Below, piece after piece: positions 5,914 to 6,890 of a stretch of 6,890 bases of DNA (positions are counted from its first letter, which is position 1; each line of letters begins with the position of its first letter). Below the pieces are notes generated by a model. That model was not told the origin of the DNA. It made no database searches and was given only the letters and a program-made list of their open reading frames with translations. Source of the stretch: an uncultured Ruminococcus sp. Lineage in GTDB: Bacteria; Bacillota; Clostridia; Oscillospirales; Acutalibacteraceae. The translations under genes and the position numbers were made by a program. The stretch is from the NCBI GenBank assembly GCA_946414115.1, contig CAMKNF010000106.1, forward strand, positions 1-6,890, given 5' to 3'.

Positions 5914-6890
5914 TTAATTTGTTTCAAGCCAGCGTACTGCACAATACGCAAGGGCAGCAGCACCGATAGGGCATACCTCCTCGTTAAAACGCACCTTTGG
6001 GTTATGTGCAGAATATGCACCTCGTTCATCTGGAAAGCCCGCTGAAAGATAAATAAAGGCAGACGGGATTTTTTCTGCAATAATTGCAAAATCTTCTGAT
6101 GCATTCGCCTGCATATTCGGATATGGAGTCATTCCCGGAATATTCATCTCCTGCATAAATCCAGCGATTTGTTTGGTAAACTTGCTGTCGCAAATAAGAG
6201 GCGGAACTTGAGAAAGCGGCGTGATTTCCGCTTTTGCACCGTTAATTTCTGCAATTCCGTTCGCAACCTCTCTGATTTTGCCAACGAGCAGTTCCCTTTC
6301 GTGCTTGTCGTTTGTGCGCAGAGTACCTTCAAGAACAGCAGAGTCGGGGATAATATTAGCAGCATTTCCACTTTGAAATTTTCCTACGGTGAGAACACAG
6401 TTCTTTTCCGGATTGGAGTTTCTTGCTATCAGCCCTTCAAGCGCAGTGTAAATCTGTACAGCAGTGTGAATCGGGTCAACAGTGAGATTCGGATATGCAC
6501 CGTGACCGCCTTTGCCTGTTATAATAATTCTGAATCCATCAACAGACGACATCATAACGCCTCCGCAGTTGTACATAAAAAGACCTATAGGCAATTTGCC
6601 GGGGGCAACGTGAAAAGCGAGTGCGGCGTCAGGCTTTGGATTTTCAAGAATTCCGTTTTCAATCATATTATTACTGCCCTCAAAGGTTTCTTCGGCAGGC
6701 TGAAACATAAACTTTACTTTACCGCAGATCTTATCCTCATTTTCTTTAAGAATTTTTGCGGCTGTAAGCAACATAGCGGCGTGAAAATCGTGGCCGCAGG
6801 CGTGAGCCTGTTTTCCGGTGGGACAGGCGAATTCTTCTCCGCTTTCTTCCGGCATAGGAAGAGCGTCCATATCTGCACGCAACAGCAAAG
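5914..6890 (-). CDS. M20 family amidohydrolase / N-acyl amino acid deacylase, 5' partial
   Basis: The window holds the last 324 codons; about 60-75 N-terminal residues lie beyond 6890. The frame runs off the edge in RADMDALP, a motif normally well inside the protein, so a TTG at 6888 is not the start. The family hydrolyses amide bonds of N-acyl amino acids with a two-metal centre in the cytoplasm. Numbered from the edge, the motifs are ADMDALP (5-11), HACGHDFH (29-36, metal ligands C31 and H33), QPAEE (63-67, catalytic and ligand glutamates), H93 in FHVAPG, GHGAYP (128-133), SEDFA (264-268) and H295 in AHNP. All metal ligands of the M20D group (HipO, AmaA, plant IAA-amino acid hydrolases) are present, so the enzyme should be active. 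The substrate cannot be told from sequence. It ends with tandem stops, TAATAA. The 110 bases to cwlJ show no clear terminator but hold the separate cwlJ promoter. Confidence 0.92.
   Translation of the reverse strand, partial: LLLRADMDALPMPEESGEEFACPTGKQAHACGHDFHAAMLLTAAKILKENEDKICGKVKFMFQPAEETFEGSNNMIENGILENPKPDAALAFHVAPGKLPIGLFMYNCGGVMMSSVDGFRIIITGKGGHGAYPNLTVDPIHTAVQIYTALEGLIARNSNPEKNCVLTVGKFQSGNAANIIPDSAVLEGTLRTNDKHERELLVGKIREVANGIAEINGAKAEITPLSQVPPLICDSKFTKQIAGFMQEMNIPGMTPYPNMQANASEDFAIIAEKIPSAFIYLSAGFPDERGAYSAHNPKVRFNEEVCPIGAAALAYCAVRWLETN

Overview
The window looks like one end of an assembled contig from a low-GC, spore-forming Bacillota of the Ruminococcus type (Oscillospiraceae, gut or rumen). 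Two signals point there: a secreted protein with a C-terminal type I dockerin, the cohesin-binding module of clostridial and ruminococcal cellulosomes and amylosomes, and a cwlJ-gerQ spore germination pair. No rRNA or other taxonomic marker is present, so the genus is an inference. Bases 1-45 are not biological: they match, from memory, the 3' part of the Illumina TruSeq universal adapter, left at the contig end.

Layout. 46-695 (+) is the 3' part of a large serine recombinase gene from an integrative element, cut off by the contig end and followed by two hairpin terminators (697-736 and 764-786). 834-1799 (+) encodes a secreted dockerin protein whose main module I do not recognise. After an AT-rich gap of 216 bases with a strong housekeeping-type promoter (1956-1984) comes a two-gene operon. 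Its first gene (2016-4079) encodes a 687-residue protein with a pentapeptide-like beta-helix and a two-helix channel-like membrane end. Its second gene (4093-4569), 13 bases downstream, encodes an acetyltransferase of the EctA (diaminobutyrate acetyltransferase) type. The 143 bases before the convergent genes hold a bidirectional terminator, a pair of mirrored GC-rich palindromes and a second plus-strand terminator.

On the minus strand, cwlJ (5360-5803) and a gerQ-like gene (4713-5348) form an operon in the same order as in Bacillus, behind a promoter-like sequence that fits sporulation sigma factors, best sigma-K. CwlJ is a cortex-lytic enzyme and GerQ is the coat protein it depends on in Bacillus, so the pair should act in spore germination. 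Upstream of them, 5914-6890 (minus) is an M20 amidohydrolase gene whose 5' end lies outside the window.

The least ordinary part is the operon at 2016-4569. An EctA-like enzyme without ectB or ectC is cotranscribed with a channel-like membrane protein that lacks the usual potassium selectivity filter. Both proteins belong to recognisable families, but I know of no described system that pairs them. A link to osmotic or solute stress is a hypothesis only.
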